In this document: positions 47,401 to 60,762 of the stretch, in pieces
Position numbering within the stretch: position 1 is the first letter of the stretch
How the letters are laid out: each line of letters starts with the position of its first letter
Origin: Varanus komodoensis
Lineage: Eukaryota > Chordata > Lepidosauria > Squamata > Varanidae
NCBI RefSeq assembly: GCF_004798865.1
Contig: NW_025336481.1
Span: forward strand, 17,454,934-17,518,933
Direction: 5' to 3'
DNA: 64,000 nucleotides
Program-made: the position numbers and the translations under genes
The notes under the pieces: generated by a model
Databases searched by the model: none
Seen by the model: the letters and a program-made list of their open reading frames with translations, nothing else
Told to the model about the DNA's origin: nothing

Positions 47401-50400
47401 AATGTTTATGTTTTGTGTGCTAATGTATGGCATGCTTCCTGACTGTTCTTTCTGAAGCAAGAGTGTGTGGTGGGCAGAGAAAAAACAGTCTCTGGAAAGC
47501 CCATGCTCTCATCTGCTAGAGGAAGGAAGCCGTCCCCATAGAAACATTATAATCAGAGGCTGAAATTGATAGAATCAACTTGGTTACAACCATTCCGACT
47601 CAAGGCCATGCTGAGCCCAATTCATTCTGTACACCATGGACTTTATGGCCATTTGTACTAATTGCAAAGAAATCAGATGACACCTTCAGCTCCAATGCAA
47701 AACAAAAACAAAAAAAACCACACAAATGCCATATCCCTTTACACTGCCTGCCATAACAGTTGTCTGAACCTATTCCCAAGGTAAGGGATCTTACATCCCT
47801 GCTGGAATCTGCCTATGCAAATTCTTTGAAAATCCAGTGGGTAACTCAATCCAATACAACATTTGCACATATATCTGTGCACAGGATCATTCCAGTATCC
47901 CATGGCATGAACCTAACATTTGATACTGAAATTGTACTAAGATATACTTGAAAAATGAAGAGACCAAAACAAAAAAGTCCATTCCCATGCAAAGGCAACA
48001 TATGCAGTTTGTTACAACTGTGCCCCCAGTTACTTCAAATATGGCCTCACATGATAATAAAGTGGACTGGCCACAGAGCCTATGGAAAACAGAAAAGAAA
48101 AAAGTGCTTCCTTGACCCTTGTGCCCACCAATTTGTCCCTGCATTTGTGTTGGGAGTTCTGGATGTGTAGTTCTGCCCCAAGAAATACTACAAAGAGCAG
48201 GATAGGGTTCAAACCTGCAGCTCTTTGAATCCAATATTATGCATTTTAATAAAAAGTCTCATTCCCTAATGGTACTGAGGTGAGTCATCAGCCCTCATGT
48301 TTGGGAAAGTAGCATCTCAGATTTGTCTTTAAAGATGACAAATGGAGGGGCTTTCTTTGAAACACACACTTCCCCTACCTGGTCAACATCACAGTTGTTT
48401 GGTTCAAAGCTTGGCAATCCACACATTTTTGACAAAAGTGTTGCTTTTCTCCCTTTCTTCTTTTCCAGTCAAGGACTGGTCTGGGACAATTTGCACATTG
48501 CTTGAGAGTTTTCTTTTCGACTGGCTCCAGTGATTGCCAAGCCTTAATAGACCTTTTGCATATATATATACCTTCCATTTTCAACAAATCCCTCTCACAG
48601 GGAGTTCCTGCATTAAGGAAACTGCTTTCCCAAATGTGAAGATACTCTCCCTTTTGAGAAATCTGCAGCTAAAACCAATATCCCTTCCTTTACAGTAAAA
48701 GTGCACAGGAGTGCCACCTCAGTGTGCAAGTACCTGGCAAGATGTAATAAAACTGGTTAAAGTGCAAATACAGGGACAAAGGAGGAACTATTTTGTTGCA
48801 AAACCTGTTATGAATCTACAGTCTCTGTGCTGGCCTTCACTGAAGGAGAAATTCTCTCTCTCCTCTTCGAAGGTGCTTCTGCCAACTCATTCACTACAGT
48901 ATACAGAACCTGGCTGATGTTTGACTTGATTTCATAACAGCACAGATACCTGCAAATACCATTCTTCCTTCAAAAAGTGGATCCTTTAGTTGTATTTTCA
49001 TTTCTCTGTACATGTGGAAAGTCTTCTGGCCTAGGAAAGAGTTACCATGACAACTGAGCATGAGATTAACTATAGAGAATATTTTGCCTCTCCCTTTTAA
49101 TTATTTACTAATAGCTTTGAAGAAGAAGAGGAAACCAATTCTTCCCAAAGAGTGAGTTGCAGAGGCACACCAGAATTGATTACATTTAAGATCAAAGTGA
49201 GGGTTATGCTCTGTATTTGAAGGTATCTGTTTATGCCTGGTTGGTTTTGCTTTCACCAAGGCTGTCTTGCCCAGTCCCTTTTGTGAGGAATCACAGGAAG
49301 ATGCAGCCCCCTTGTTTCTGTGCTCATGTGGGATTCCCCCCACCCATGTGTCAAAAGGATGGAAGAATGTCTCAGTGGAATTTCAACCCCAGTCATGTGA
49401 GGTAAACAAACTATAGGCGAGAATTGCTCTTTGTGTAGGACATTTTGGACATTAAAGTGTTGACTTTTGACAAGAATTACTGTGGTGTGATGTTGTTTCT
49501 CCTGCACTCCAGTCAAGAGCTTATTACTGTTCCTCCACTGAAATCATAGTTAGTACAGATAAATAACTACTATACTTTACTTCCAAGTGGATAAGGAGCC
49601 CTTTTCCCCCAGCCAATTATCATAGGTGGGAACTATCCTCTTGAGCCATGGAAGTGAAGGCTTCTGAGTCGAAGTATAACCTCTTTTTGGATGGGATTGG
49701 GGCCTAATACAAAGCCTTTTCTGATGCGAAAACAAAAAAGTTATAATTTTTCTTAAGAAAAACAAATAAGAAAAATTATGATACCTTTTTTGTTTTCCAG
49801 TTAACAGTGCTGGGACTGACAGAAGAAACTAGTCATGGCAGGTTTAGATTTGAATAATATAGATGCAAATATCCCCAACATAAAAATATTAGAATAAGCA
49901 GGATGCTGGTATCTTTGAGAAAAGGTTTGTTTGTTTTTTCCCCAGACAAGAGATCTTCCACTAACTTCAGCAGGGCAAGAATTTTGATGGTGGACTGGTT
50001 CAGAAATAGGAAGTGTGGGCAGGGATCAAGGCAAATCAGTAGTTTAGATGCTCAGACCACTTTCTACCTAATGCCTTGAGGTGCTATGTACCTTTACGTC
50101 CCATTTAGGTCAATAATATTTGACATTTTGTGCATTGTGGCAAGAAACACTTAACACTTCACAATGCCAGATCTCTTCAGTTCTCACTTTTTGCTCATGG
50201 AAAGGCTTTTAGGAACAGGCTTATTGCTCTGTCTTCAAACTGGAAACTAGATTTCATTCACACTAAATGTTTAATATACCATGAAGAGTAGCCTGCATAT
50301 GCTACATTTGCACTTCAAAAATCAGCAGAAAGTAGAAGAGACAGCATTTTTGTGCCAACCTTTCCACCTTGAGGTCATTTCCCCCAATTTCTCTGGACCA

Positions 50401-52967
50401 AGGGGATTCTGCCTATTTTCTGAGAAAGAAGGACACTTTCTAATGGTCTGCAGCACTGCAGGATCTCACCTAAAGCACCACATATGTCTATATCAAAGGG
50501 TTGCACTCCATAATGTGGATAACAAGACAAGGAGGCTGTTTCTCAAAACTGTATACACATTTCCTGTAATCTCATCAAGATCTGCCTCAGGACTGCTGAA
50601 GCAAGATAACCGAGAAACACCAAGGAACAAGACCTACGACTCAGCATGCATCTCTTTGTTTCTAAAATATTAGACCTGGACTCCCACTTTATATGTGGTA
50701 GACCAAAGGTTCTGTCATCATCATAACCCTTGTGCCCTAAGCCTTTTTATTCTAGGTAGATATTACATTTATGCTTTCTTGAAGGTCTTTATTTTGGCTC
50801 ACATGGGGCCCCTATTCCTCTGGTAAGTCTGAAGCCTTTACTGGGCTTACACTGTGTAAATTATTGCTCCTGTGTGGAGGGGTGCAGGGCAGGTAAGGGG
50901 TATCAGAGGATAAATTCCTGGGTCCTGTCCAGAGTAATTAACTTCCTAGAGTCTGCGGGAATCATCCAATGTGGGATTCACACAGGTGAGGAGCAAAAGT
51001 CACAGAGGAGTTGCTTCAAAGTAAAACCTGCCAAGGCCAAAGATGGTAAGCTTTTCTTTTTTACCTTAGTTTGTGCATTCATTGCAATAAAGTGCTTGTT
51101 CATAATTTGTCACCTACTCACAATAATCAGAGCATGGATAAATGTTGGTGTTTGGTCTTGAAAAATCAAAACCATCCAGAGGTTTTGTTCATTGGTTTGA
51201 TGCAGATTTCAGCTGGATCAACTACACTAGCAGAAGCGGGTGTATCTGACCTTCCCTCCCATGACAGTCCTCTCGCCCTAAAAATGCTGCAAAGAGTAAG
51301 GAGGCCAGGGGTGGAGTTCTCTTCCAGCATGAGTGCCAAATTCCATTTGGGCCCTCATTTCAGTGATGGGTGAGGCCAAAATTGCAAAACAGTTGTACAC
51401 CTGCATGTTGTGGCATAGAATGTTTACTGCCAATGACAAAGCTTAAGAGAAGGCATTTCAACTTTTTAGAATGGGATATGGCTACACTTGGAAGTTGGGA
51501 GAAAGCAGGAGAGCCCAGGAGATGAAACTGGATTGAGATCCCAGGAGGGTCAAACTGGCCTGAGATTCCCCACCCCTACAGGAGGTCCTGATGAATGGGA
51601 TGAGCGGGGCAATGATCCCCAAAACTTGGGCAGAGGGACCTTCCACAAGTGGAGCCCTTCCTGTCCCAGAAAGTTCATCTGGGAACCATCCTCTTAGCAT
51701 GAGGCTTGCCTCCAGGAAATTGCGCATTGCACAAATCTGCAAATCGATTCCAAGCATATAATAGTGTAGTTGTATGAACTGCTTATCCAAAATTCAGTCA
51801 AGACATGCCTCCTCCACCATATTTTAACAAGCAGGGAATGCTCCATTAACTTCTAGACAGATTGCTATGCACCATACATATAGAATATGAGTCTTAAACT
51901 GGTTCACAAATTCACAAACACTTGGCATATGTGAACCATGTATATAAGATTTTTTTCCTCTATATTTGACAAATATACCACACAGGACCAAGTTAAATGT
52001 AATGGTGGAAAACTTGTGTGCATCAATTTGTATCTGGCCCAAGTGTGTGGAAGGAGTGGGGTAAAAATCCATTTTATGCAACAGAAGGCTGTGGATGAGG
52101 AGGACCCTTTAGCCAGGCGCCAGTACCTGAAGTGGGTTGGATCAAGAAGAAATCAACATGGGGAATAAAGTGGAAGTAGGTAAGCTGCAGGGACAGGGAG
52201 GGGGAGGTTGCACTCTTTGCTTTCTTCCCTTTTGTTGTTTAAATTAGGATTTTGTCCATCACCCCATTTCTATGGTTAAGGCAAATCTAGGCTTAGACAG
52301 GTGAATCTGCCATTGATGTGGCAGGTCTGTCCTACACTGCATGAATGGACACCATTCAAAACATTCATTAGGTGCTAACTGTGGATTAAACACTTTAATA
52401 ATGGATGTCCATTTAACTTTTGTTTTCAGAATAATAAAATGCATTTGTAGAAATCTATCCTCATTTAAAACCTATTAGATATGATCAAATGCAAAGTTAA
52501 GCAAACATACTGTCACTGAGTTCAGACAACACAGTAACCTGAACTTAAGGACTGACTATGGGTTCTTGAAGTGTGGGTTATTTTTGAAATTTGAGTTAGT
52601 TGGAACCCTGCTGTCTCAACAAATTTTGGCTTGTTAACCAACAACCTATGAAGAGAACTCATGTTTTGTTTGGGGTAGTGAACTCTATGCATTTTGGGTA
52701 GTTCAGTATAGTTTGTTATCTCAGCTTGGTTCAGATAACAACCAACAGTACAACAGAAACCCATGCCTGAACCCAAATGTGACAAATGAAAGCGTTATAT
52801 CTCTGTATATCTCTTGCACCCTGGACTTTATGAGCAAACTTCATTTTTCAGTAAACTAATCAGATAGTTGCTCTGCTCCCTTACATACACTAGACTGGTA
52901 CATTTAACCATTGTTAAGTCCCCCACCTACAGAGTATTCACTTATTGATGGTGTTTAAATTCATTCA
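47401..52967. other. Intergenic, no supported gene
   Basis: Another AATAAA lies at 48248-48253 without a convincing GT-rich element. No repeat I can name, no RNA gene and no exon-like frame was found in this 5.6-kb stretch. Unique, moderately AT-rich sequence. Confidence 0.6.
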
Positions 52968-53162
52968 TATAATACCCCACCTTTCTGCCTTCAATGAACT
53001 CAATCTCTCACTCTTATCCTCACAACTACCCTATGAGGTAAGTTAGGCTGAGAGTCAGTGGCTGGCCCAAAGTCACCCAGTGAGCTTCATGACCGAGTGG
53101 GGACTAGAACCCATCTCCCCAATCCCAGTTCAGTACTCTAACCATTACACTACACAGGCTGT
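52968..53162 (-). repeat. tRNA-derived SINE, MIR-like squamate family
   Basis: The best-preserved copy of this family in the window. The reverse strand reads agcctgtgtagtgtaatggt, tagagtactgaactggg (tRNA-like), then tgaagctcactgggtgactt, tgggccagccactgactctc and tgaaggcagaaaggtggggt. The 3' part resembles L2 tails, as expected for a SINE mobilised by an L2-type LINE. Confidence 0.75.
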
Positions 53163-55379
53163 CACACTGGAAAGTCTTATATTACCAATGATTTGTATCT
53201 GACCCAGGGACAGACCAAAAAGCAAGAACCATCAGCATATTGTTTGGAATTAAATATCTGGGACTGGCTATAATCACTCTTTTAGCAGGTTGTATCTGTT
53301 CTGCTTTTGTTAGGCTGTTCTATCATATCACTTTCCTTAACAATTGGAAGAGGCTGAAAGACATCTCAAGAATGAAACATGTATATTGACACTGAGAAGC
53401 ATTTATTTGTCTTCAGGCTGTCTAGAAATCAAGTGGTGATGGGGATTTAAGGGGACTTAGTCTGCTTAGCTTATCACAAACCTGAAGAGGTGGCTTGATT
53501 GCAGCATGTAAAGTACCCTCACACTGACAAAGTGATGGGTGTTAAAGAGCTCTTCAGTTGAACAGAAGATGGCACAAGAACAAGGCAGGCTAAGAACAGG
53601 CCCACATCTGAAAACTGATCCTGCGCAATTCAAATTAATATAAAAGTCTATTTTGAAATCATACAAATAATAAACTGTAGAAAGACCCAGTCAGTTCTTA
53701 GTGGTGACAGGCTCACTGTGCAGCACTGGATTACCTGTTCAGTGGATTTATTGTATGTTGACTTGATGTGGAGAGTAAATATACAAAACTTTAAACAGTT
53801 TAACCATGTCTAGCTTGGATTTTGGTTTTAAAACTATTGTAGCCAGCCAGCTCGTATGTTTATTAATAAATTGAAGAGGTTTGAAAGGAATTAGCCTTGC
53901 AGATTAAAGGTTGAGGGCCCTGAGAGAGCCAAAGACATCAAAGGTGCTTCAAGACAAGGCTGATGTCATGTGCTTCTCCTGTCTCGTTCACAAACACCCA
54001 GTGCAGTCATAATGAGAAGCCACCTAATGAGAATTTCCCTTGGACTTTTTGTGGTGGTGGTGGTGGTGGTGACTGGCTGCTATTTTGAGTACTTAGGGTG
54101 CAGCAGGCGGTACTGTAGTTTCTCATTCTGTGAGAGCATGGGAAGGGTGGGTTGTTGGGTTGGTTGCCAAGCCACTTGGAACCCAGAGTGTGTTATAGAG
54201 TGACAGATGGCTTGTCAACCACCCTAACACCCCGCACATAATGAGACGCTATGGCACACCACCGCTGCACTTGCATATTCAAAACGGTGGTCACAAAACT
54301 AGATGCTCCATGGGGAATTCACCCATGGATGCTTCTAGTTACATGTGAGCCAAATCTAAAGTTTAAGGGGGATCCAGAAAATATTGTCCTCCACTTCTGC
54401 ATGTGGTCCTTGGAGGCAAAAAGTTGACTACTCCTTTGCTACAGAATCACCTACTAAGTCCAGATGGGTGCTTTTTGTGTACTTGTGTTATGTCTTCTAG
54501 ATATGTGATCATTTTTAACATTAAATTTGTCTTGCCTCAAATGGAATATTGCACAAAATCTCAAGGACAACCAAAGCAAGAAGGAACTGTACTTCAACCC
54601 TAGAACAAAAAAGGGAGCTGGCCACTAGAGATATAAAAACTGGTGAAAATAAACAACATTCACATCAGTGAATATTAAAGTCTATTCCAGTGCAACATTT
54701 ATTTGTGTAATCAGTTCCTCCCAAAAAAAGAAATAAGTCCTGAAGTTTGACAAAACATGTTTAAAAGATGCATTAGCTGTATCGCACTGGCAGAAATTAG
54801 CTGAATTAAAAGAAGCACTGCAATGGCAACAGACATGAAGCAAACATTTTTGTTTAATAAGACACAGTCAAGATTTATAGATGTGACCAGTAAATGCCAC
54901 AGCAATCTACTGATCAGACATTTCTTCGTGCTGCCCACAGAGGTTTTCTCAAAAGCCCGACTGTTTCCATGAGTCCAAAAAAGGTCAGAAATCCTCTATT
55001 ACACTGCAGAAGAAGAGCCATAATTAAAATATTTCTGGTAATGTTTTGGGTTGCATATTGAATGATTGTTTGTTTCATATATTTGTATAATGTTTAAATA
55101 TAATAAAATTCCGAAGTTTTCATATACAAGCATTAAGATCACATTTCAAATACCATTAACATTCAATATTAAAAATAATTTCATTTATCAGAATACAGAG
55201 CAATATATGAGGAGTAACCACGTATAGCAAAATTATTTTAATTATAAGCCAGGAGGCCTGGGTGAACAAATGCATTGCAGGAGGCATTTGAAACATGCCA
55301 CATTTTCTGCGTCCTGAACTACACCAAAAAGGGCTCTCAAAAGTGCAGTTGCTGCTATCAAGAAGGCCCACTACCAAGG

Positions 55380-55380
<1 letters not shown>
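53163..55380. other. Intergenic, no supported gene
   Basis: Contains a (GGT)n run (54051-54070). The block at 54720-54950 is unique and unassigned. No gene-like structure. Confidence 0.55.
54051..54070. repeat. (GGT)n microsatellite
   Basis: Seven perfect GGT units in a unique intergenic region. Confidence 0.9.
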
Positions 55381-55426
<46 letters not shown>

Positions 55427-55651
55427 GAGTTATGCCACACTTTTCTCCATCTTGCAGGAAATCCAGGGTGGCTTACAAAGTTCTTCTGCTCTCCTTTTTT
55501 TTCCTCACAGCAATAACCATGTGAGGTTGGTTCGGCTGAGAGTCCATGAGTCACTTAAAATTACCTAGTGAGCCTCATGATTGAGATGTGAATAGAACCC
55601 AAGCCTCCTGAGTCTTATCCCTAGACTCTAACCACTATTCCACGCTGGTGT
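55381..55651 (-). repeat. tRNA-derived SINE with long (AAT)n tail
   Basis: The element reads on the minus strand from the tRNA-like head at about 55650 (accagcgtggaatagtggtt) through gaggctcactaggtaatttt to aaagtgtggcataactc, then a perfect tail of about 15 AAT units, seen on the plus strand as (ATT)n at 55381-55426. Head, body and tail are contiguous, so the microsatellite is the SINE's own tail. Confidence 0.78.
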
Positions 55652-57924
55652 TCTGTGCTGGCAGACCATTCATTTCAGAATGACGAGCCAGGCATCTTCT
55701 GATTATCCTACATGTTTGATGAGTATATATAGCATCTTATGATGCCATGGCACCTGTACGTTTTCATTCAGGTAATGATGTCAGATGATGTCTTCCATTT
55801 GGAACCCTACCATATTTTCTTATCATTTCTTCCATCTTTTCTCTTACAAGAAAAATCCATTGAGCAAATTGGTAGCTATTGGTATGACTGGTAGCATTAG
55901 GAGCTGTCAGTCTGGAAGTAACCTTATTTGGAAAAGCTACTGTGAATTTTAAATCTCCCAAATAATTATTTCAAAACCTCTCTTACTCACTTTTCTTAAA
56001 TCTCAGAACCTCTATCTCGGTTTGCATGCTGCTGCAGTGGTGCCCTAAAAGAATTCTTGCCCCAAATTGCTGCTTCAGAAGGAATGCCCTTTAATGCAGC
56101 CATGCCAATCTCAAGAGTTCTGGTGGAGGCTTTCATTGTCTTCTGACAGATTAGCGCAAATGGCTGCATCATTCATTTGCTGTGTGAATTCAGCCCTAGA
56201 TCTAACTGCATGATGTACCTGCTATGTGGAAGAGGCTAATTCTTGTGAGCAACTGCTTCTGCAGGAGCCAAAAACATGGAAGACAGACGTAGACTTATTT
56301 CTTCCAAACCCTGTCATCAAACATCACCAAAGATGACCCATCTGCTCACCAATTTTCTTCTTTAGTAGGAGTGCTCTGAAACATAAGGCTTAATTTCCCC
56401 AAGGGGGTAGATGGCTCAAGCCCCCAGTGTGATTTTAGTACTGCCATATTCTACTTTATATTATTAGCTGGGTCAGCTGGTCCTTTTTTTCCTCTGTTCT
56501 TGCAAACTGGCTGGAGAAATGAGTGTTCTTGAGCATTTAGAAAATGCCACTGTTTCAGCCTTAAGTTCAGACCATATGGTGGAACTCCCATTCATCCATT
56601 TCTGAGCCCCAGTAGCTTTCTTTGTACAGGTTAAGTGCTGTTAGAATATTATTACCAGATTACACATGGAAAATGGCACATCAGAGTGGAGAATGCTTTT
56701 GCATTTTTCAAGCAAGAGCAAAGCAGTAGCCGTGAACAGAATGTTTCATTTCTACCAGGTTCTGCTAATAGACCCTTCCCAAAATTATCAGGAAAATGCT
56801 TTTCCATTATGATATGATGGGACAACTTACACTCCTTGAAATGGTTAATGCCCAGACCTACCTATGAAAGGAAATTGGAATTAGTCCTTATTATGGGGTT
56901 GCTGCAGCTCTGACAGTACCTTGTTAGCGGCTGTAAATCATTACAGCTCACATATTTGGTAGAGAGAGGAAAGGGAAAATTGGGTGCCGCTGTCTTTTGC
57001 TTTCTGTTTTGCATGCAGGATGATGCAACAGTGTCATTTTCACACTAATGCTAATTTTATGCTTTGCTGGCTTCTGAAGATCTTTCATTTATAATGCTGG
57101 TCTCGGCATTTAAAGAGCTAGCCTTCTGCAGTAGAGGGTCTGTGTCAAACCATGTGCATCTGCAATGTTTATCAGTCTTTGCATGTGTGAGGCAGCAGGG
57201 GAGGGAATGAGAATGTGTTTGCAGATCAGTCTTAGCAGTAACAGGTAATGATCATATGAAAATAAATGCAGGTGCTGGAACAAATATTAAGAAATGTACT
57301 TGCCTTTAAGCACAAGAGCAATAAACTGGGGCACCCACTTGAATCTTGTTCTAGCTCAAAATTTCATGCTTTAATGCCAGATTTCTATTTCAAACACAGA
57401 TCAAGGTTTGCAGTAGGATCTTGAGACTTTTTTTCCAGGATGCCCTTATTTGTACAACTGGGCATATGTAACCCTCCAGAAAGATGTTTGCTGGAAAATG
57501 GATAAGTGGTGAAATGCACAACCCACAGTCCACTCACAGTTCAAAATTATTAATACTTCATAGGCCAGTTGCCTAGCTCATTTGTAAAAGAATAAAACCC
57601 CAATTGGGTGGCCGCTGAGATATCCTAAAGTCTTACCATAACTACCATCTCAGGACTTATGTGATGTTCAGAATACTGAAAGAAAGAAGCAATGAATTTG
57701 TTGTTTCATTTTATGTTAAGCATTTTTACCCTGATCCCAGAATGGCTTACAAAGATCAGAAATAAGACAATCCATGCCTGCAGGCTTACAAGGCAAAACA
57801 CACAACACAAAAGGAAAAAGGATTGTGAGAGGCAGCAAGGAGGGGAAAAGCAAACTTGGGCATTTGATTCTTAGGGTCAAATGACAGAATCGTTAACCGC
57901 ACAGTGGCATAGGTAAAGCACATA
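55652..57924. other. Intergenic, no supported gene; possible conserved block
   Basis: Unique sequence with no identified repeat. The part from about 56880 to 57240 has balanced composition, many homeobox-like TAAT/ATTA cores and no repeat character, so it is a candidate non-coding element, although nothing proves constraint. Confidence 0.4.
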
Positions 57925-58170
57925 CCATATTTTTCGCCCTATAAGACGTGCCTGACCATAAGACGCACCTAGTTTTTAGAGGAGGAAAAAAGAAAAAAAA
58001 TATTCTGAATCAAATGGGCACATACTCACAGGCACATTCCCCATCACTTCCCCATGGGCTGCACATCTGACAGACTTACTGCACACACATATTTGCTCTA
58101 TAAGACGCACAGACATTTCCCCTTACTTTTGACGGGGGGAAAAGTGTGTCTTATAGAGCAAAAAATACGG
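57925..58170. mobile_element. MITE with TA target duplication
   Basis: A 246-bp element flanked by TA (57923-57924 and 58171-58172). Terminal inverted repeats of about 23 bp: ccatatttttcgccctataa on the left against ccgtattttttgctctataa read from the right. A second inverted pair inside (ctctataagacgcacag at 58095 and gtgtgtcttatagag at 58144) makes it strongly palindromic. No coding sequence. TA duplication suggests a Tc1/mariner-type mobiliser; the ataagacgcac motif is one I recall from many vertebrate repeats. Confidence 0.78.
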
Positions 58171-58793
58171 TAGTTTACTGTAGAGTAAGTGTGCAGGGCT
58201 CTGAATTGAACTGAACCCTGGGAGGGGAAACTTAAACCTTTTTCCCTTATGAATGGTTTTTTCCCCAAAATTGTACATGCACACGCATGCACAGGGCTGG
58301 AAGTGGGAAATACAAAGCCTCCATTGGTGCCAATGGAAGTTCCCCTCCACTTTGCCCTGCCCCACCCCACAAAGGGAATTTGCAGGAGAAACAGTGGGAA
58401 GGTGCTCGTGTGCAGGAAGTCCCAATCTGAATTAGAGCTGCATGCACTTATTCTGGAGAAAAATAAAAGAATTTCTTCACACGCATACTATACAAGTAGC
58501 ATAGTTTGACACTTGGGGGATATGGGGGGTCAACTGCAGACCAATGAAGGGCTGCATTTCCTCTGCCGCTGTGGGCCTCAACAGTGACTGCAGGCAGCTG
58601 GAGGGGTCTTAATCTGCAACAAGCCATGGTGAGCTCGCCTTTCGCATCCTCTTCCCATTGGCTTCACAGGTGGAGTTTGGTAGTAAGATCCAACCGCCTT
58701 CCATGTGTTCTAGCAGAGGGTACAGCACCAAATCCTCAATGTCACAACCCATATTTACAACACCTTTTAAAAACATTAAGGGATTTTAAAAAG
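58171..58793. other. Intergenic, no supported gene
   Basis: No recognisable feature. Overlapping open frames on both strands here lack any family resemblance. Confidence 0.55.
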
Positions 58794-58932
58794 GTGGCAT
58801 ATATAATTCCCCTCCTCCTTTCAATCTTGTCCTCAAAAGAACAATCCTGTGAGGTAGGCTGGGCTGAGAATCTGGCCCAAGGTCACGGAGGCAGCTGTCC
58901 TGTACTCCTAACCACTGCCCCACACTGGCTCT
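58794..58932 (-). repeat. tRNA-derived SINE remnant, MIR-like family
   Basis: caatcctgtgaggtaggctg, ctggcccaaggtcacggagg and actcctaaccactgccccac match the reverse strand of the family at 52968. The centre is shortened. Confidence 0.65.
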
Positions 58933-58954
58933 CCATTACAACCATTTCTGTGAG

Positions 58955-59035
58955 CAACTTGTGGCCCTGCAGATGTTTCAGTCCACAACTCCCATCAGGG
59001 ATGGTCATGGTTGTAGGCAAAAGGCTGCCTGGCTT
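58955..59035. repeat. Short interspersed repeat fragment
   Basis: ggccctgcagatgtttcagt, cacaactcccatcagggatg and ggtcatggttgtaggcaaaa follow a repeat I remember from lizards ('gccctccagatgttgttggactacaactcccatcatccctgac'). Class uncertain, possibly a non-autonomous hAT-like element. Only one arm is visible. Confidence 0.45.
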
Positions 59036-60139
59036 CTGTGATCAGCTTAACGCCAGTGGAATCCTGTGTGTTAAGGGGAAATGGTTTGAGGGCCCAGAAT
59101 ATGGTTCAACACAGCTAAATACAGTTCACACAATAAAATGTGCCCATTCAAAGAATGAGTACATTTGGCAAATGCTCACAAATACACTTTATGAGAGAGA
59201 AAAAAGCATGATTGACACATAAATTTAGGAAAATATGCACAAAAATTCATGCAGAAAATAAAGCTGGCAATCCACTATGAATATGAGTTGGAATGACCTT
59301 GAGGTGAAAAGCAAAGAACCTCAACAAGCTCTAGTTTTAGAGATTCCTACACCCCAGTGTATGACCAGAGTCCAGTTATACCATCAGGCTAAATGGCACA
59401 GCAAGCTTGCTGTACAAGGTACAGTACCCTGATCACTTGTGAGCATCCAGCAAGCCTAAGTGCCCCTCCTAAATGGTAATGGGGACCAATCACTCGGCTC
59501 CTCAGTGCTGTGATTTATCTCTGTGATTTAATACCGCCATTTGCATGGAAGGGACGGTGCAGAGCCTTCTCTCCTTCCTAACACAGCCATAACTCTCTCT
59601 GCTTGTCACTCATTCCCTTAAGGGACTGGATGGCTGGTAATGATGTTCCCCTGTGGTGAAAAGCAAAACTAATCAGACATGCCCTCCTGAAGCAGAAAAG
59701 ATGGGATGGGGGGAGGGGCGCAATAGCTCTTCTCTATTTTCTGCTACAGTGCCTGAAAAGCATCCTGCAGGAAGCAAGTAACATGCCTGGCAGGTAAAGG
59801 ATCAAGTCAGCAGATTTGCATTCACAACACCTTGTTGACACGATGTACAAAAGGAGCAGAAAGTCTGCCTACTTCATCAGCCCTCTAAGATTTATTTTTA
59901 CCTTCCTTAGGTTTCACCAGCAGGGTCTTCTATCCTTTTGTCTCCCAGAAACAAGGTGTTTCTCAAATGAATTCATTTATTTAATATTTAGTTGAGGCTT
60001 GTTCTCACCTTCTGTGTGTATTTCTTAAATACCATCTGGTTCAGATTTTCTCTTCTTTCTCAACTTTCCCAAAGTAATCAACATGTCCGCCCCTCCTGTC
60101 GAACATATGCCCCATTCTTTTGAATGCACTCATAATCTT
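59036..60139. other. Intergenic, no supported gene
   Basis: No recognisable repeat, RNA gene or exon. Confidence 0.55.
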
Positions 60140-60762
60140 GGGGTAGCTTTCACCAAAAAACAACCAATCATCAGGCAGCTCTTAATGATAAGTCAATCAA
60201 GCATAATTAGCAACTGTCTGAGTTAAACCTAAAATGCTACCAACTGTGCTAGTCTAACAAAAATAGGGCCAAGCAATTGCTGACAAGAACTAATCAACCT
60301 ATCAAACTAGTTTTATACCAACTACACTGGCTACCAGTGGAAATCTGGGTCCAATTTAAAGTGTTTGTACTTACATATAAGGAGATGCTGGTTAGAAGAA
60401 GGGTCTTCTCAGCAGTTGTGCCCCACCTCTGGAATAGGCTCCCCAGAGAGGTGTGCCTGGTGCTGACTCTGCTAGCATTTCGGCACCAGGCAAAGACTCA
60501 CTTTTTCTCCAGTTATTTTAACAATGGATTTTAATGACTACTAGTTTTAAATTGACCCCATGTCTGGTTTAGTGGATTTTAGTTCAAATTGTTTTATTTA
60601 ACATATATTATATTATTATTTTAAAATATTATATTTTAAGTTTGCATTATGTGTTACTATGTTTTGAATATAGTGATTTAATGTTATTGATTTTAGAATG
60701 TTGTGTTGTTTTATATTATGAGCCATGCAGAGAGCCCAGATTTGGGCTATTGGAGTAGCATA
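60140..60762 (+). mobile_element. L2-type LINE 3' part (left of the nested BovB)
   Basis: Includes a longer piece of the LINE protein than other copies: YQLHWLPVEIWVQFKVFVL, then VRRRVFSAVVPHLWNRLPRE and FRHQAKTHFFSSYF. LHWLPVExRxxFKxLxLxxK is a hallmark of the L2/CR1 ORF2 end. An AT-rich 3' UTR follows with the tail remnant agccatgcagagagcccaga and ttgggctattggagtagcat. The element's A-rich end resumes at about 61020 after the BovB insertion. One of the older L2 copies here. Confidence 0.7.

Noticed and set aside
52510-52800. Possible hAT-like element
   Set aside because: Composition and some inverted motifs (ggttcagataac against gttatctcagc) look transposon-like, but no terminal repeats or target duplication can be defined.
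55295-55516. Poly-leucine coding frame
   Set aside because: It is the translation of the (ATT)n SINE tail.
58584-59222. 212-codon plus-strand open frame
   Set aside because: It crosses the SINE at 58794 and the repeat at 58955, so it is a chance frame through repeats.
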